Source: Gammaproteobacteria bacterium | Lineage (GTDB): Bacteria; Pseudomonadota; Gammaproteobacteria; HK1 | Length of the DNA stretch: 34,235 bases | Assembly: GCA_009937425.1 (NCBI GenBank) | Contig: JAACFO010000032.1 | Span: 1-34,235 of the forward strand | Direction: 5' to 3' | Shown: in pieces, positions 9,041 through 18,311 of the stretch | How the letters are laid out: each line of letters opens with the position of its first letter | Position numbering within the stretch: the stretch's first letter is position 1 | The notes under the pieces: model-generated | Seen by the model: only the letters and a program-made list of their open reading frames with translations | What the model was told of the DNA's origin: nothing | The model's database searches: none | Position numbers and translations under genes: made by a program

Positions 9041-10303
9041 ATGTTCCGAATCTCCCAGTACATGCGCGAGCTCGTGTCATCGGCGCCCGAATCGGAGCCC
9101 GGCACGCAAGTGAGAAAGCCTCCCGGGCCGGTGGTCATCTGGAATCTGATCAGGCGATGCAACCTCACTTGCAAGCATTGCTACTCGATCTCGGCGGATC
9201 GGGACTTCCCCGGCGAGCTTTCCACCCCTGAAGTCTTCCGGGTAATGGACGATCTGCGCGGGTTCGGGGTGCCGGTTTTGATCCTGTCCGGCGGCGAGCC
9301 CCTGCTTCGCAGCGACATCTTCGACATCTCACGGCGCGCCAAGAGCATGGGTTTTTACGTGGGTCTGTCCACCAACGGCACGCTCATCGACGAGGCGAAT
9401 ATCGATGCCATCGACGACATAGGCTATGACTACGTGGGCGTAAGCATCGACGGTATGCGAGAAACCCACGATCGCTTTCGCCGGATGGAGGGCGCCTTCG
9501 ATGCATCGCTCAAGGGCATCCGACTGTGCCTCGAGCGCGGCATCAAGGTGGGATTGCGCTTTACCATGACCCAGGACAACGCCTCGGAGTTACCTGATCT
9601 GCTGGCGCTGATGAACGACGAAGGTATCGATAAGTTCTATCTATCCCACCTCAACTACGCTGGACGCGGCAACCGCAACAGGAAGTCCGATGTCATCCAT
9701 CAAACCACCCGGTGGGCCATGGATCTGCTGTTCGATACCTGCTGGCAGGACGCGAAGCAGGGACGGGAACGGGAATTCGTTACCGGAAACAACGATGCCG
9801 ATGCCGTCTATCTGCTGCACTGGGCGCAGCATCACGCTCCCGACGCAGTCCCACGCCTTCGCCGTAAGCTCGCCAGCTGGGGCGGCAATTCCTCGGGGGT
9901 AAACATCGCCAATATCGACAATCTGGGCAACGTGCATCCGGACACATTCTGGTGGCACTACGATCTCGGCAACGTACGTCAACGGCCCTTCTCCGAGATC
10001 TGGAGCGACGACTCCGAGCCGCTGATAGCCGGCCTCAGGCAGCGCCCACGCCCGGTGGAGGGTCGCTGCGGTGCCTGCGTGCATCTGGATGTATGCGGGG
10101 GCAACACCCGCGTGCGCGCCTATCAGCTGAGCGACAACGTGTGGGCCGAGGACCCTGCATGCTATCTCAGCGATGCCGAGATCGGCATTGCCGAGCCGCC
10201 CGACGGCACCACGAAAAGCACCTGGTCCCCCACACAACCGCCGCCAGCCGTAGTGCCGGTGCCGGCGCGTAAGTCGCTTCCCGTGCAGGGAGTCGACGCT
10301 TGA
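9041..10303 (+). CDS. nirJ: Heme d1 biosynthesis radical SAM protein NirJ
   Basis: NirJ is the radical SAM enzyme that removes the two propionates at C3 and C8 of didecarboxysiroheme, to be replaced by oxo groups in heme d1. The 420-residue protein has the radical SAM cluster C40-x3-C44-x2-C47 (CNLTCKHC), the GGEP motif at 84-87 and a C-terminal auxiliary-cluster region with C343, C346, C352 and C374 (CGAC...VCGGN). The last 35 residues are Pro-rich and probably disordered. It lies 3 bp after nirH and its stop overlaps the nirN start. Confidence 0.95.
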   Translation: MFRISQYMRELVSSAPESEPGTQVRKPPGPVVIWNLIRRCNLTCKHCYSISADRDFPGELSTPEVFRVMDDLRGFGVPVLILSGGEPLLRSDIFDISRRAKSMGFYVGLSTNGTLIDEANIDAIDDIGYDYVGVSIDGMRETHDRFRRMEGAFDASLKGIRLCLERGIKVGLRFTMTQDNASELPDLLALMNDEGIDKFYLSHLNYAGRGNRNRKSDVIHQTTRWAMDLLFDTCWQDAKQGREREFVTGNNDADAVYLLHWAQHHAPDAVPRLRRKLASWGGNSSGVNIANIDNLGNVHPDTFWWHYDLGNVRQRPFSEIWSDDSEPLIAGLRQRPRPVEGRCGACVHLDVCGGNTRVRAYQLSDNVWAEDPACYLSDAEIGIAEPPDGTTKSTWSPTQPPPAVVPVPARKSLPVQGVDA

Positions 10304-11874
10304 GATTGAGCCTGGTTGGCCTGGGAGTGCCAGCAGGTGCCGCACTCGGCGTGTGTTTGCTCATCCCCATGCTGGCCTTCGCCGCGCAAAGCCCGGAAGA
10401 TGCAGCGGGGATCTATGCTCGGAACTGCGCCGTCTGCCATGGTGCCGATCGCCTGGGGGGCGTCGGGCCTGCCCTTCTTCCCGGTAATTTACGTCGCCTG
10501 CGTAAGTCCAAGGCCGTCGATGCCATCAGCAACGGCCTGCCGGCGTCGCAAATGCCCGGATTCGCCGACAAGCTCGGCAGCGCCCAGATCGAGTCCCTGG
10601 TCGCGCTCATCTACACACCACTGCCGCGGGTCCCCGAGTGGGGAAGCGCAGAGATCGTCGCCAGCAGAGTCGTTCAGCACCCCCGCGCCGAGCTCGACGA
10701 GAAACCACGTTTCAGTGCCGATCCGCTGAACCTGTTCGTGGTGGTGGAAACCGGCGATCACCACGTGAGCGTGCTCGACGGCGACACGCTCACTCCCATT
10801 CATCGCTTCAAGTCTCGCTACGCGTTGCATGGGGGCCCCAAGTTCTCTCCCGATGGACGCTTCGTGTACTTCGCATCCAGAGACGGCTGGGTGACGCTGT
10901 TCGACCTCTACACGCTGCAAACAGTCGCGGAGGTGCGTGCAGGCATCAACACGCGCAATCTCGCGGTATCCGGTGATGGCCGCTATGTCATGGTGGCCAA
11001 CTACCTTCCCCACACACTGGTTATCTTGAACGCAGAAGATCTGAGCCTGGAGAAAATCATCGCCGTCGACGATGGCCATGGCGTGAGCTCCCGGGTCAGT
11101 GCCGTCTACGACGCGGCGCCACGCAACAGCTTCATCGCCGCCCTGAAGGATCTCAAGGAAGTATGGGAAATCCAGTACGGTGACGATCCGGTTTTCTATG
11201 GCTTCGTTCACGACTACCGCGTCGAAGGGCCACCGGAAATGGAGGAGCGCTTTCCCGTTCGCCGCATACGTCTCGACGATTACCTGGACGACTTCTTTTT
11301 CGACCCCGACTACGAGCACATCATCGGTGCCGCCAGGAACGCGAAGAACGGCCAGGTCGTGAATCTGAACGTAGGCCGTAAGATCTTCGACATCGATCTA
11401 CCCGGGCTTCCCCACCTGGGCTCCGGTATCAGCTGGGACTATCGCGGCGCGCCGGTGGTGGCAACGCCGAACCTGCGTGATGCCGTGGTCAGCGTCATCG
11501 ACATGAATACCTGGAAAACGGTGCGACGCATCGATACCCTGGGTCCGGGTTTTTTCATGCGCAGCCACGAAAACAGCCGCTACGCGTGGGTAGACGTATT
11601 TTTCGGCCCCAACAAAGACGCCGTGCACGTCATCGACAAGCAAAGCCTGGAGATCGTAAAAACCCTGCGACCGGCCCCAGGTAAGACCGCAGCCCATGTG
11701 GAGTTCACCCGTGATGGACGATACGCACTGCTCAGCATCTGGGATATGGACGGCGCCCTGGTCGTCTACGATGCGAATACCCTGGAAGAGGTCAAGCGTG
11801 TGCCGATGAAAAAGCCATCGGGTAAATACAACGTTTTCAACAAGATCACGCGCTCGCGGGGAACCAGTCACTGA
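10300..11874 (+). CDS. nirN: Dihydro-heme d1 dehydrogenase NirN
   Basis: NirN is a periplasmic NirS relative that oxidises dihydro-heme d1 to heme d1 and hands it to NirS. This 524-residue precursor has a signal peptide (about 1-28), heme c motif CAVCH at 43-47 with probable Met85 ligand (SQMPGF), and a d1-type propeller. It keeps the family ending MKKPSGKYNVFNKITRS, close to the NirS C-terminus. The TTG start at 10300 overlaps the nirJ stop by 4 bp and has GGGAG at 10288-10292. A CXXCH motif separates it from NirF, and the divergent propeller separates it from NirS. It is the last gene of the nir run; the next unit has its own regulatory box. Confidence 0.94.
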   Translation: MRLSLVGLGVPAGAALGVCLLIPMLAFAAQSPEDAAGIYARNCAVCHGADRLGGVGPALLPGNLRRLRKSKAVDAISNGLPASQMPGFADKLGSAQIESLVALIYTPLPRVPEWGSAEIVASRVVQHPRAELDEKPRFSADPLNLFVVVETGDHHVSVLDGDTLTPIHRFKSRYALHGGPKFSPDGRFVYFASRDGWVTLFDLYTLQTVAEVRAGINTRNLAVSGDGRYVMVANYLPHTLVILNAEDLSLEKIIAVDDGHGVSSRVSAVYDAAPRNSFIAALKDLKEVWEIQYGDDPVFYGFVHDYRVEGPPEMEERFPVRRIRLDDYLDDFFFDPDYEHIIGAARNAKNGQVVNLNVGRKIFDIDLPGLPHLGSGISWDYRGAPVVATPNLRDAVVSVIDMNTWKTVRRIDTLGPGFFMRSHENSRYAWVDVFFGPNKDAVHVIDKQSLEIVKTLRPAPGKTAAHVEFTRDGRYALLSIWDMDGALVVYDANTLEEVKRVPMKKPSGKYNVFNKITRSRGTSH

Positions 11875-11890
11875 CGCCCACTACCCATTC

Positions 11891-11904
11891 TTGATCTCCG
11901 TCAA
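11891..11904 (+). promoter_or_regulatory. FNR/Dnr-type box upstream of the first usp gene
   Basis: TTGATCTCCGTCAA, 9 of 10 fixed positions, lies in the 93-bp gap between nirN and the Usp gene, 64 bp before its ATG. Confidence 0.78.
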
Positions 11905-11967
11905 TGCGCGCCGCGCAACCGCCACTCATCATAATCTTGCGTGGAAATAGTTGACGAGGCTTGGGCG

Positions 11968-12801
11968 ATGACAATCAGAGACATACTTGTTCATGTGGAT
12001 AAGAGCCGGGCAATGCCCGGCCGTGTACGTGCTGCGGCGGAGTTCGCCCGGCGCCACGATGCGCATCTCACCGGTTTGTATGTCATCGAGGTGCCGGTAT
12101 TACCCTCTTACGCCGAGGCCCAGATCCCGGTCGACATCATCGAAGCCCAGCGTGCGGCCCTGATCTCGACCGCGGCGGCCGCGGAAAGCGAATTCGGTGA
12201 CATCGTCGAAAAATCCGGCATCAGCTCAGAGTGGCGTTGCGTGGAAGACCGGCTAATCGATGCGCTGTCGCTGAATGCACGCTATGCCGACTTGTTGATG
12301 GTGGGCCAAGCGGACCCAGAGGACCCTGAGTGCGTGAGCCGCGGACTCGCCGATCACCTGGCCCTGTCATCGGGGCGCCCGGTGCTGGTAATACCGACCG
12401 GCGGCGTCAGCGGCGTCATCGGCGAGAATGTCGTCGTCGCATGGAACGCCAAACGCGAAGCGGTACGTGCCATCAGCGACGCAATGCCTTTGCTGGAAAC
12501 GGCCAATCAGGTGAGCGTCGTTACCATCAATGCCAAGGACGAAGATCCTGAAAATGCCGGAATACCCGCTGCCGACATCGGCCTGCACCTGGCACGCCAC
12601 GGCATCGAGACGCAGACGAGAAGCCTGTACGGAGCGCCTGCGGCCATCGGCGAGTTGCTGCTGTATGCCGCGCGCGACGAGTCCGCCGATTTACTGGTCA
12701 TGGGTGCATACGGTCATGCGCGCTTTCGTGAAATTCTCCTCGGTGGCGTCACGGCCCACGTGCTCGCGCACACGACAATTCCCACCTTGCTTGCCCATTG
12801 A
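11968..12801 (+). CDS. Tandem-domain universal stress protein (UspA family)
   Basis: A 277-residue cytoplasmic protein with two Usp domains (about 1-140 and 150-277). The second keeps the ATP-binding pattern G-x2-G-x9-G in MGAYGHARFREILLGG. An in-frame GTG at 11941 exists, but the ATG at 11968 has GAGG at 11956-11959. Usp proteins of this kind are common in Dnr/FNR regulons and support anaerobic survival; the substrate is unknown. It is paralogous to the protein at 30485-31318, sharing DILVH(V/I)D, AMPGR and LHLARHG. A small cytochrome gene follows after 11 bp. Confidence 0.9.
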   Translation: MTIRDILVHVDKSRAMPGRVRAAAEFARRHDAHLTGLYVIEVPVLPSYAEAQIPVDIIEAQRAALISTAAAAESEFGDIVEKSGISSEWRCVEDRLIDALSLNARYADLLMVGQADPEDPECVSRGLADHLALSSGRPVLVIPTGGVSGVIGENVVVAWNAKREAVRAISDAMPLLETANQVSVVTINAKDEDPENAGIPAADIGLHLARHGIETQTRSLYGAPAAIGELLLYAARDESADLLVMGAYGHARFREILLGGVTAHVLAHTTIPTLLAH

Positions 12802-12812
12802 AGGGGCCATTG

Positions 12813-13133
12813 ATGCACGACGGAAATACCTACCTGAAATTCAACGCACCGGTATTCGCCCTTATCCTGGCCACCACCCTGTTCGTTGCCGGTGGCCAGG
12901 CTCAGGCAGCCGACCCCGAGCGCGGCAAGCTTCTCTACGAGAATCACTGCCGGGTCTGCCACACCAGCGTTGTCCACATACGCGAGGACCGCAAAGCGAG
13001 TTCACGGGAGGAAATCCGGACCTGGGTACAGCGTTGGCGCAAAGAGCTGGGTCTTCAATGGGGCTACGGCGAAATCGACGACGTCATGGAGTATCTGAAC
13101 GAGCGGTACTACCGACTCGACGGTCAATCCTAG
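12813..13133 (+). CDS. Small monoheme c-type cytochrome
   Basis: A 106-residue precursor with a signal segment (about 12-33) and CRVCH at 46-50. The remainder, about 56 residues, is unusual for class I cytochromes. It is rich in charged and aromatic residues (TWVQRWRKELGLQWGYGEIDD) and has no MPP-type ligand loop. Met92 (DDVMEYLNERYY) or His55 (SVVHIRED) are the only evident candidates for the sixth ligand. The ATG at 12813 has AGGGG at 12802-12806; a TTG at 12798 is in frame. It is probably cotranscribed with the upstream usp gene. The stop overlaps the stop of the convergent CFA synthase gene by 3-4 bp. Confidence 0.82.
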   Translation: MHDGNTYLKFNAPVFALILATTLFVAGGQAQAADPERGKLLYENHCRVCHTSVVHIREDRKASSREEIRTWVQRWRKELGLQWGYGEIDDVMEYLNERYYRLDGQS

Positions 13134-14338
13134 AATTCCGCGCATTCGAATTCGTGTTCCTTGGTGTGGGCATCGCATTCATCCGCGGTCCATGTCAGTG
13201 CTTTGTATCCGCCAGGCACGCCGCTCTTTGAAAAAACCCACTGCCAGAGTTCATTACTCCTGGCTCGAAATGCGCCGGCGCTGCTCAACAAATAGTATGT
13301 CCACATCCGAAAGAATCTCTCTCCGTACTCATGCTCGTACTTGTACCACGTGTTTCGGAAATTGTCGTACCACGCCATCAACGTCTGGTCGTAGTAGGGC
13401 CCGAAGCTGTGAAAGTGCTCCACCACGAACTGCCCTTCTGCCGCTTGCGCGATTTTCTGCATTGACGGGAGAACGCCTCCTGGAAATATATACTTGTCGA
13501 ACCACGGATCCGTCGCCATCCGCATTTCATCTACGCCGATCGTGTGCAACAAATACAATCCATCATCCTTGAGAGAATGATTCGTCAGTTCCATGGCGGC
13601 CCGATAATTCTTCGGCCCGACATGCTCGAACATACCGATAGAGGCGATCTTGTCATATGTTCCTTTTACACTTCTATAATCAGCGAGCATGACTGTCACA
13701 TCCAAGCCCTTACACCGTTCCCTGGCATAGCGGACCTGTTCCTCCGCGATGTTACAGGCAGTAACGCGGCAGCCATATCGCCTGGCTGCATACTCGGCAA
13801 ACCCACCCCAACCGCAGCCGACTTCGAGCACCGAATCGCCGGGTTTCAGCATCAACTTCCTGCAGACGAGTTCACACTTGGCCTCCTGGGCTTGTTCGAG
13901 AGTACTGACACCATCCCAGTATCCGCAGGTGTAGTGCATTCCCGAACCGAGCATGTCGGCATAAAATGAGTTGCCGAGATTGTAGTGCTTTTGCGCTACC
14001 TGCTGGGCCCTTTCCAGGGTCTGCATGTTCAGCAGTTTCGCTTTCAGAAATAGAAGGTAATGGTGCCGGGATCTGGCTACATTTTCCAACCTGGCGCGCA
14101 AGCACTTGGCAAAGAACACGTCGAGGTGTTCTGCATCCCACCAACCATCCATATAGGACTCACCGAGGCCCAGTGTCCCTTCAGCAACGACGCGATCAAA
14201 GAAATGATCGTTATGGACTTGGATGTCGCCCGGCGCAGTTCCACCAATGGATATACCGGCACGCAGCAGCGCATCACGAACAAACTCACGCGTCGTCGGC
14301 GAAGATTGCCGGTAGTTCGGGATTCGCGATTGTCGCAT
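13130..14338 (-). CDS. cfa: Cyclopropane-fatty-acyl-phospholipid synthase
   Basis: This enzyme adds a methylene group from SAM across double bonds of membrane phospholipid acyl chains. The 402-residue protein has an N-terminal lipid-binding part (about 1-115) and a Rossmann methyltransferase domain with LEVGCGWGG (171-179). Family residues are visible: YTCGYW (C138 region), GMFEHVG, and a C-terminal W/Y-rich segment. The length is close to E. coli Cfa (382). The ATG at 14338 follows GGGGA; a TTG at 14377 would extend it. A palindromic FNR-type box lies about 190 bp upstream. CFA synthesis hardens membranes against acid and reactive nitrogen stress, so inclusion in this locus makes sense, but that link is inferred. 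Confidence 0.93.
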   Translation of the reverse strand: MRQSRIPNYRQSSPTTREFVRDALLRAGISIGGTAPGDIQVHNDHFFDRVVAEGTLGLGESYMDGWWDAEHLDVFFAKCLRARLENVARSRHHYLLFLKAKLLNMQTLERAQQVAQKHYNLGNSFYADMLGSGMHYTCGYWDGVSTLEQAQEAKCELVCRKLMLKPGDSVLEVGCGWGGFAEYAARRYGCRVTACNIAEEQVRYARERCKGLDVTVMLADYRSVKGTYDKIASIGMFEHVGPKNYRAAMELTNHSLKDDGLYLLHTIGVDEMRMATDPWFDKYIFPGGVLPSMQKIAQAAEGQFVVEHFHSFGPYYDQTLMAWYDNFRNTWYKYEHEYGERFFRMWTYYLLSSAGAFRARSNELWQWVFSKSGVPGGYKALTWTADECDAHTKEHEFECAEF

Positions 14339-14527
14339 CTGAGTATCCCCCGAAAATGTTCCGCATGCGGGTGACAATCAATCCGACTCGCTCGATAGCA
14401 AGTCACCGCTCAGGGGCCGTTTCGGCCAGGCTACTGTGCAATGATCACCCTGCTGTGCATGAAAACACCTGACATCCGCCTTACATCTCGCATACAACAT
14501 CGTACACAGGCGCGGGAATTCTCGATC

Positions 14528-14541
14528 TTGACGTAGGTCAA
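14528..14541 (-). promoter_or_regulatory. FNR/Dnr-type box, palindromic, upstream of cfa
   Basis: TTGACGTAGGTCAA is a symmetric TTGAC-N4-GTCAA site, 8 of 10 against TTGAT-N4-ATCAA, flanked by C and G to extend the dyad. It lies in the 274-bp spacer between the AraC gene end and the cfa start, on the side that can serve only cfa. Confidence 0.65.
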
Positions 14542-14612
14542 GAAAGCGCTTCGTTGTCCGCTCGTGGCGCGCAAAACCTTCAGGGTGATTGGGCAGGTAA
14601 CCGTGCAGAAAT

Positions 14613-15626
14613 CTAGGTCGCGAATCCTGGCGGCTGCTCACGGTAGGCGCTGGGCGACTTCCCGGTCCAACGTCTGAAAGCCCGTGAAAAGTTGGAAGGC
14701 TCGGAAAAGCCCAATAAATAAGTGATCTCGTTGATAGACCGATGGGACTCGGCCATATAGTGGGCCGCCAGTTCGCGGCGGGTCTCATCCAGAAGACCCT
14801 TATACGATGTCCCCTCGTTGTTCAGTCGCCGTTGGAGACTACGCAGACTCATATGCAAAGCATCGGCTATGGATTCCTGGGTGGTGTGACCGGACGACAA
14901 CTGCTCGGTGAGCCGCGCCCGCACCTGCATTGCCACACTGCTGCGGTCGAATCGCGCCAGATACTCCTGAACGATTTTCTCGTTAGCGCGCGCCACCTCG
15001 GCATTGGCCGTAGGTAGCGCGGTCTGCGCATCCACCTTGTCGAAACAAACGGAGTTCTCGTTTCCGGAGTACTGAATGGGCGCGCGAAAATGTTCCGCGA
15101 AGGGTGCCGGGTCCGGCAGCGCCGGCCGGCCCATGGTAATGCGTAGAGGATTGAAGGACTCCCCGTGGCACATGCGGCACAAATGAATCAGCGCCGCGAA
15201 AGAGGCGTCCAGATCCTCGGGAGCGGTGGGGTAATCAGCGGCCGGATTCTCGATTATGAGACGGAACTCCTCTTCTGATTCTGTCAGAATCAGTTCTTCC
15301 TTGTCGGTCATCATGCGGTAGTAGCGCACAGTCCGCTCGAGGGCATCGTTGAGGGTCGCACTGGCGAGCCACGCATAGCCCAGTGCATGGGCTGCGCTTG
15401 GGTGCCAGTACGAGGCGACCCTGAGGCCGACATACGGATCTCCAGTAGCTTCGACGACGAGTTGCCACAGCGTGTACAGTCGTGAGTCCCGGTATCGTGC
15501 GTTGGCATCGTAGAGTTTCTGTGGGTCGAGGCCGGCCTGCTCGAACAATACCGCTGGATCGACACCATAGGACTCGAGCGCCCGCCATATGGACAGGGCA
15601 CTGGATGCGAGGTTTGTATAGGGCAT
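14613..15626 (-). CDS. AraC-family transcriptional regulator
   Basis: A 337-residue regulator with an N-terminal domain of the arabinose-binding-like type found in ArgR/OruR/VirS-like AraC proteins (about 20-205) and a C-terminal double helix-turn-helix (about 235-332). The HTH region includes IADALHMSLRSLQRRLNNEG and the AraC signature INEITYLLGFSEPSNFSRAFRRWTG. The ligand cannot be predicted. It lies between cfa and the CBS/nucleotidyltransferase gene on the same strand, with 96 bp to the latter. It may control cfa downstream or an unlinked target. Confidence 0.9.
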   Translation of the reverse strand: MPYTNLASSALSIWRALESYGVDPAVLFEQAGLDPQKLYDANARYRDSRLYTLWQLVVEATGDPYVGLRVASYWHPSAAHALGYAWLASATLNDALERTVRYYRMMTDKEELILTESEEEFRLIIENPAADYPTAPEDLDASFAALIHLCRMCHGESFNPLRITMGRPALPDPAPFAEHFRAPIQYSGNENSVCFDKVDAQTALPTANAEVARANEKIVQEYLARFDRSSVAMQVRARLTEQLSSGHTTQESIADALHMSLRSLQRRLNNEGTSYKGLLDETRRELAAHYMAESHRSINEITYLLGFSEPSNFSRAFRRWTGKSPSAYREQPPGFAT

Positions 15627-15722
15627 GATGTAAGATCTTGCGGCAAGCTGAACCAGGACCGGGGCTTTTGATACCGCATCATCAGCCCTTTGTCTAGCAC
15701 CACCAATGCGCGAGACAGGCGT

Positions 15723-17180
15723 TCAGAAGATCTCCGCGGTCAGCTCCTGGCGCAACCGCGATCGGAATGCGCGAATGGCTTTGAAGCCGTCTACCAGCAT
15801 GTCTTTCTCACGCTCTGAGAGAGCATCCAACGGCACGTGGTTACCAGGCGGGAAGCCTGCACGGCAATCCTGCACCTGCTGGCGCAGCATTATTGCCGAT
15901 ATATGCCGATAGGCGCCGATTAGATAGTCTTGTTCATCATCGTCGAGCACGCCGCGCTCGTGCAGACCGTCAATTCGGTCCAGCGTACCCGTGGACTCTA
16001 TTCCATCACGCAGCGCCATTATGCGTACCGCGCCCACGAGGGGGAGCGTGCCGGTAAGTTTGAGGTTGAGTTTGCCCTGGTTGGGACCAGGCAGCGGATC
16101 CGCCTTCAATCGGTCGAACAAACCGAGAGCCACACCGTGCTCCTCGTCTACCTTGAACAGCTCACGCAGAAAAAATGGCTGGGGCGAAAGCGCCGTAATG
16201 TGATCGCGCAGGCCCTGCGCCAACTTCCCCGAGCCGTACACACAGGCAAAATCGAAAAAGATATCGCAATAGCGTAGCGACAATCCCTGACTTTTCCCCA
16301 ACCAGGAGCGTGTCTGCATGCGCCACTCGGAAAGTGTCTTGCGCCACACAGGATTGATGGCCATGACATTGCCGTGACAGTACTCGAACCCCAGCTGCGC
16401 CAATGCATCGGTAAAGCGCACCGCCAGCTCGATGAACCAGCCGTCGATCCGGTCGTGCTGATCAGGCGGGTAATCCTCGATGACGAATCCATTGTCCTGA
16501 TCCGGGCGCAGAAAACTCTCCGCACGCCCACCGGATCCCATGATCAGAACATCGAAATCCACCGGCGGCGCACCCAACCCGGCTTGTGCCATCTCACGAA
16601 GGCACAGACGTACCACGGCGCGGTAGAGGTCGTCATTGATGCGACTCAAGAAGGCCTGAATCTCCGGGCCCGGCACCGCATCGTCCATGAGATCCAGGGC
16701 TACCTGCGTCTGTGCGTCCTTGGTCGACTTCATCCCCGGCAGGCCGTCGTCGTGGCTGAGCTGCTCTATGTGCCCAATCATGCGCGCCGCCGCCACCGCC
16801 ATCGCCTGGTGCAACTGCAGCACGCCGACGACTTTCTGCCCCTCGTCGACAACCGGCATGTGGCGCAACCCGTGTCTGCGCATGCGCGCGATGGCGTGAT
16901 ACAGGAAATCGTTTGCACAAATGCTGAAAACCGGAGAACTCATCACCGATTCGATTGGTGAGTCGTCGCGGTCTCCACATGCAATGCGTCGAGTGACATC
17001 CTGCTCTGTAACAATTCCCAGAGCACGGCCCGCCGCGTCTGCGACGACGACCTCGGACCTTTCCGAGTCGCGCAGTCGCTCTACTACCCTACGGCAACTG
17101 TCGGACGCGGCAACCACCAATGGTGGTGGCCCCATATGGTCAGCAACCAGCCGGGTGAATACGGCAGTTTGTGTAAGCAT
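15723..17180 (-). CDS. CBS-pair / DUF294 nucleotidyltransferase-like protein
   Basis: A 485-residue cytoplasmic protein. Residues 18-130 form a CBS pair, an adenine-nucleotide sensing module. Residues about 175-310 form a GlnD-like nucleotidyltransferase domain with GSGGRAESFLRPDQDNGF (215-232), holding the G-S-x-G-R and D-x-D elements. The rest is the DUF294 C-terminal helical domain. Relatives often also carry an N-terminal cyclic-nucleotide domain, which is missing here. Substrate and target are unknown. It starts 3 bp after the ctaA stop, so it is the likely last gene of the heme-copper operon, a notable place for a signalling protein. Confidence 0.87.
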   Translation of the reverse strand: MLTQTAVFTRLVADHMGPPPLVVAASDSCRRVVERLRDSERSEVVVADAAGRALGIVTEQDVTRRIACGDRDDSPIESVMSSPVFSICANDFLYHAIARMRRHGLRHMPVVDEGQKVVGVLQLHQAMAVAAARMIGHIEQLSHDDGLPGMKSTKDAQTQVALDLMDDAVPGPEIQAFLSRINDDLYRAVVRLCLREMAQAGLGAPPVDFDVLIMGSGGRAESFLRPDQDNGFVIEDYPPDQHDRIDGWFIELAVRFTDALAQLGFEYCHGNVMAINPVWRKTLSEWRMQTRSWLGKSQGLSLRYCDIFFDFACVYGSGKLAQGLRDHITALSPQPFFLRELFKVDEEHGVALGLFDRLKADPLPGPNQGKLNLKLTGTLPLVGAVRIMALRDGIESTGTLDRIDGLHERGVLDDDEQDYLIGAYRHISAIMLRQQVQDCRAGFPPGNHVPLDALSEREKDMLVDGFKAIRAFRSRLRQELTAEIF

Positions 17181-17183
17181 GGC

Positions 17184-18293
17184 TTAACGCAAGACATGGC
17201 CATCGGCACGGCGCGTCTCGTAGGCGAGGCCCATGAGCACCGTCAGCAACACCATGGCGCCGGCCTGATGAAGTGCCGCCAGGGAAATGGGCACCCGCAG
17301 CACCAGGGTAGAAATGCCGAGCGCCACCTGAACAACGGCGGCAAGCGCGGTGGCGTGAAGCCACAGACGCTGGGACCGGGTCAGGCCCATGCGCCGCGCG
17401 CCAAACCACAGGGCAATGATCGCAAAGAAGGTGGCCATGGCGAGCACGCGATGGGTGAACTGCACCGTGGTCACATTCTCGAAAAAGTTCAAATAGGCCG
17501 GCGACACGGACCACATACCATCGGGCACCAGTTTTCCCGCCATCAACGGAAAGGTGTTGTAGGTGAAACCCGCCTTGAGCCCGGCCACGAAGGCACCGGA
17601 CATCATGGTTATGAATACGGCGACCGCGAGTATTGTCGTCGGCGATGCCAACCGGCTGCGGGCGCCAGGGCCCGCGCTTTGCGCACGGTGTAGAATTTCC
17701 AGGGCCGTCCACAGCATGAAAGCGTAGATGAGTATTGCCAGCCCCAGGTGGGCCGCCAGTCGATACTGACTCACATGGGGGTCATCGACGAGTCCGCTCT
17801 TCACCATGTACCAGCCCAGTAAACCCTGCATTCCTCCCAGAATGAACATGCTCACCAGCTTTGGCACCAGTGAGGGCTCAAACCGTCGTCGCAGGAGGAA
17901 ATATACGAAGGGGATCAAGAATACGACACCGATCAGACGCCCCAATAAGCGATGTGCGTACTCGAACCAGAATATGCCCTTGAACGCGTCCAGCGTCATG
18001 CCCTTGTTCACGTAGGAATACTCCGGCGTTTGCCGGTAGTGCTCGAATTCGCGCTCCCATGCCGCCTGGCTGAGCGGTGGCAATACACCGGACACGGGCT
18101 TCCAGTTCACCATCGAGAGCCCCGAGCCGGTGAGGCGGGTGACACCACCGAGTACCACCATCGCAAATATCAACGCGCAGCAGGCAAGCAACCACCAGGC
18201 AATCGGGCGGTCGCTTCGTGTGCGTCGCGTTGCTGCGGCAGTGTTTGTAGATACTTGCTCGATCACATTCTCAGGAGACAACATGGGTTGCAT
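17184..18293 (-). CDS. ctaA: Heme A synthase CtaA (COX15 type)
   Basis: CtaA oxidises the C8 methyl of heme O to the formyl of heme A in the membrane. The 369-residue protein has eight hydrophobic helices and the conserved heme-ligand histidines in FEYAHRLLGR, AAHLGLA, QFTHRVLA and ALHQAGA, plus the early GGVTRLTGSGLSMVNWKP motif of the proteobacterial/mitochondrial COX15 group. It lies 18 bp after the hemerythrin gene in the operon that also encodes CtaB and the heme-copper subunits. This implies that the enzyme made here carries heme A or a related heme, which is unusual for a NO reductase. Confidence 0.94.
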   Translation of the reverse strand: MQPMLSPENVIEQVSTNTAAATRRTRSDRPIAWWLLACCALIFAMVVLGGVTRLTGSGLSMVNWKPVSGVLPPLSQAAWEREFEHYRQTPEYSYVNKGMTLDAFKGIFWFEYAHRLLGRLIGVVFLIPFVYFLLRRRFEPSLVPKLVSMFILGGMQGLLGWYMVKSGLVDDPHVSQYRLAAHLGLAILIYAFMLWTALEILHRAQSAGPGARSRLASPTTILAVAVFITMMSGAFVAGLKAGFTYNTFPLMAGKLVPDGMWSVSPAYLNFFENVTTVQFTHRVLAMATFFAIIALWFGARRMGLTRSQRLWLHATALAAVVQVALGISTLVLRVPISLAALHQAGAMVLLTVLMGLAYETRRADGHVLR

Positions 18294-18311
18294 GGAATCG
18301 GGCGGCCGGAC

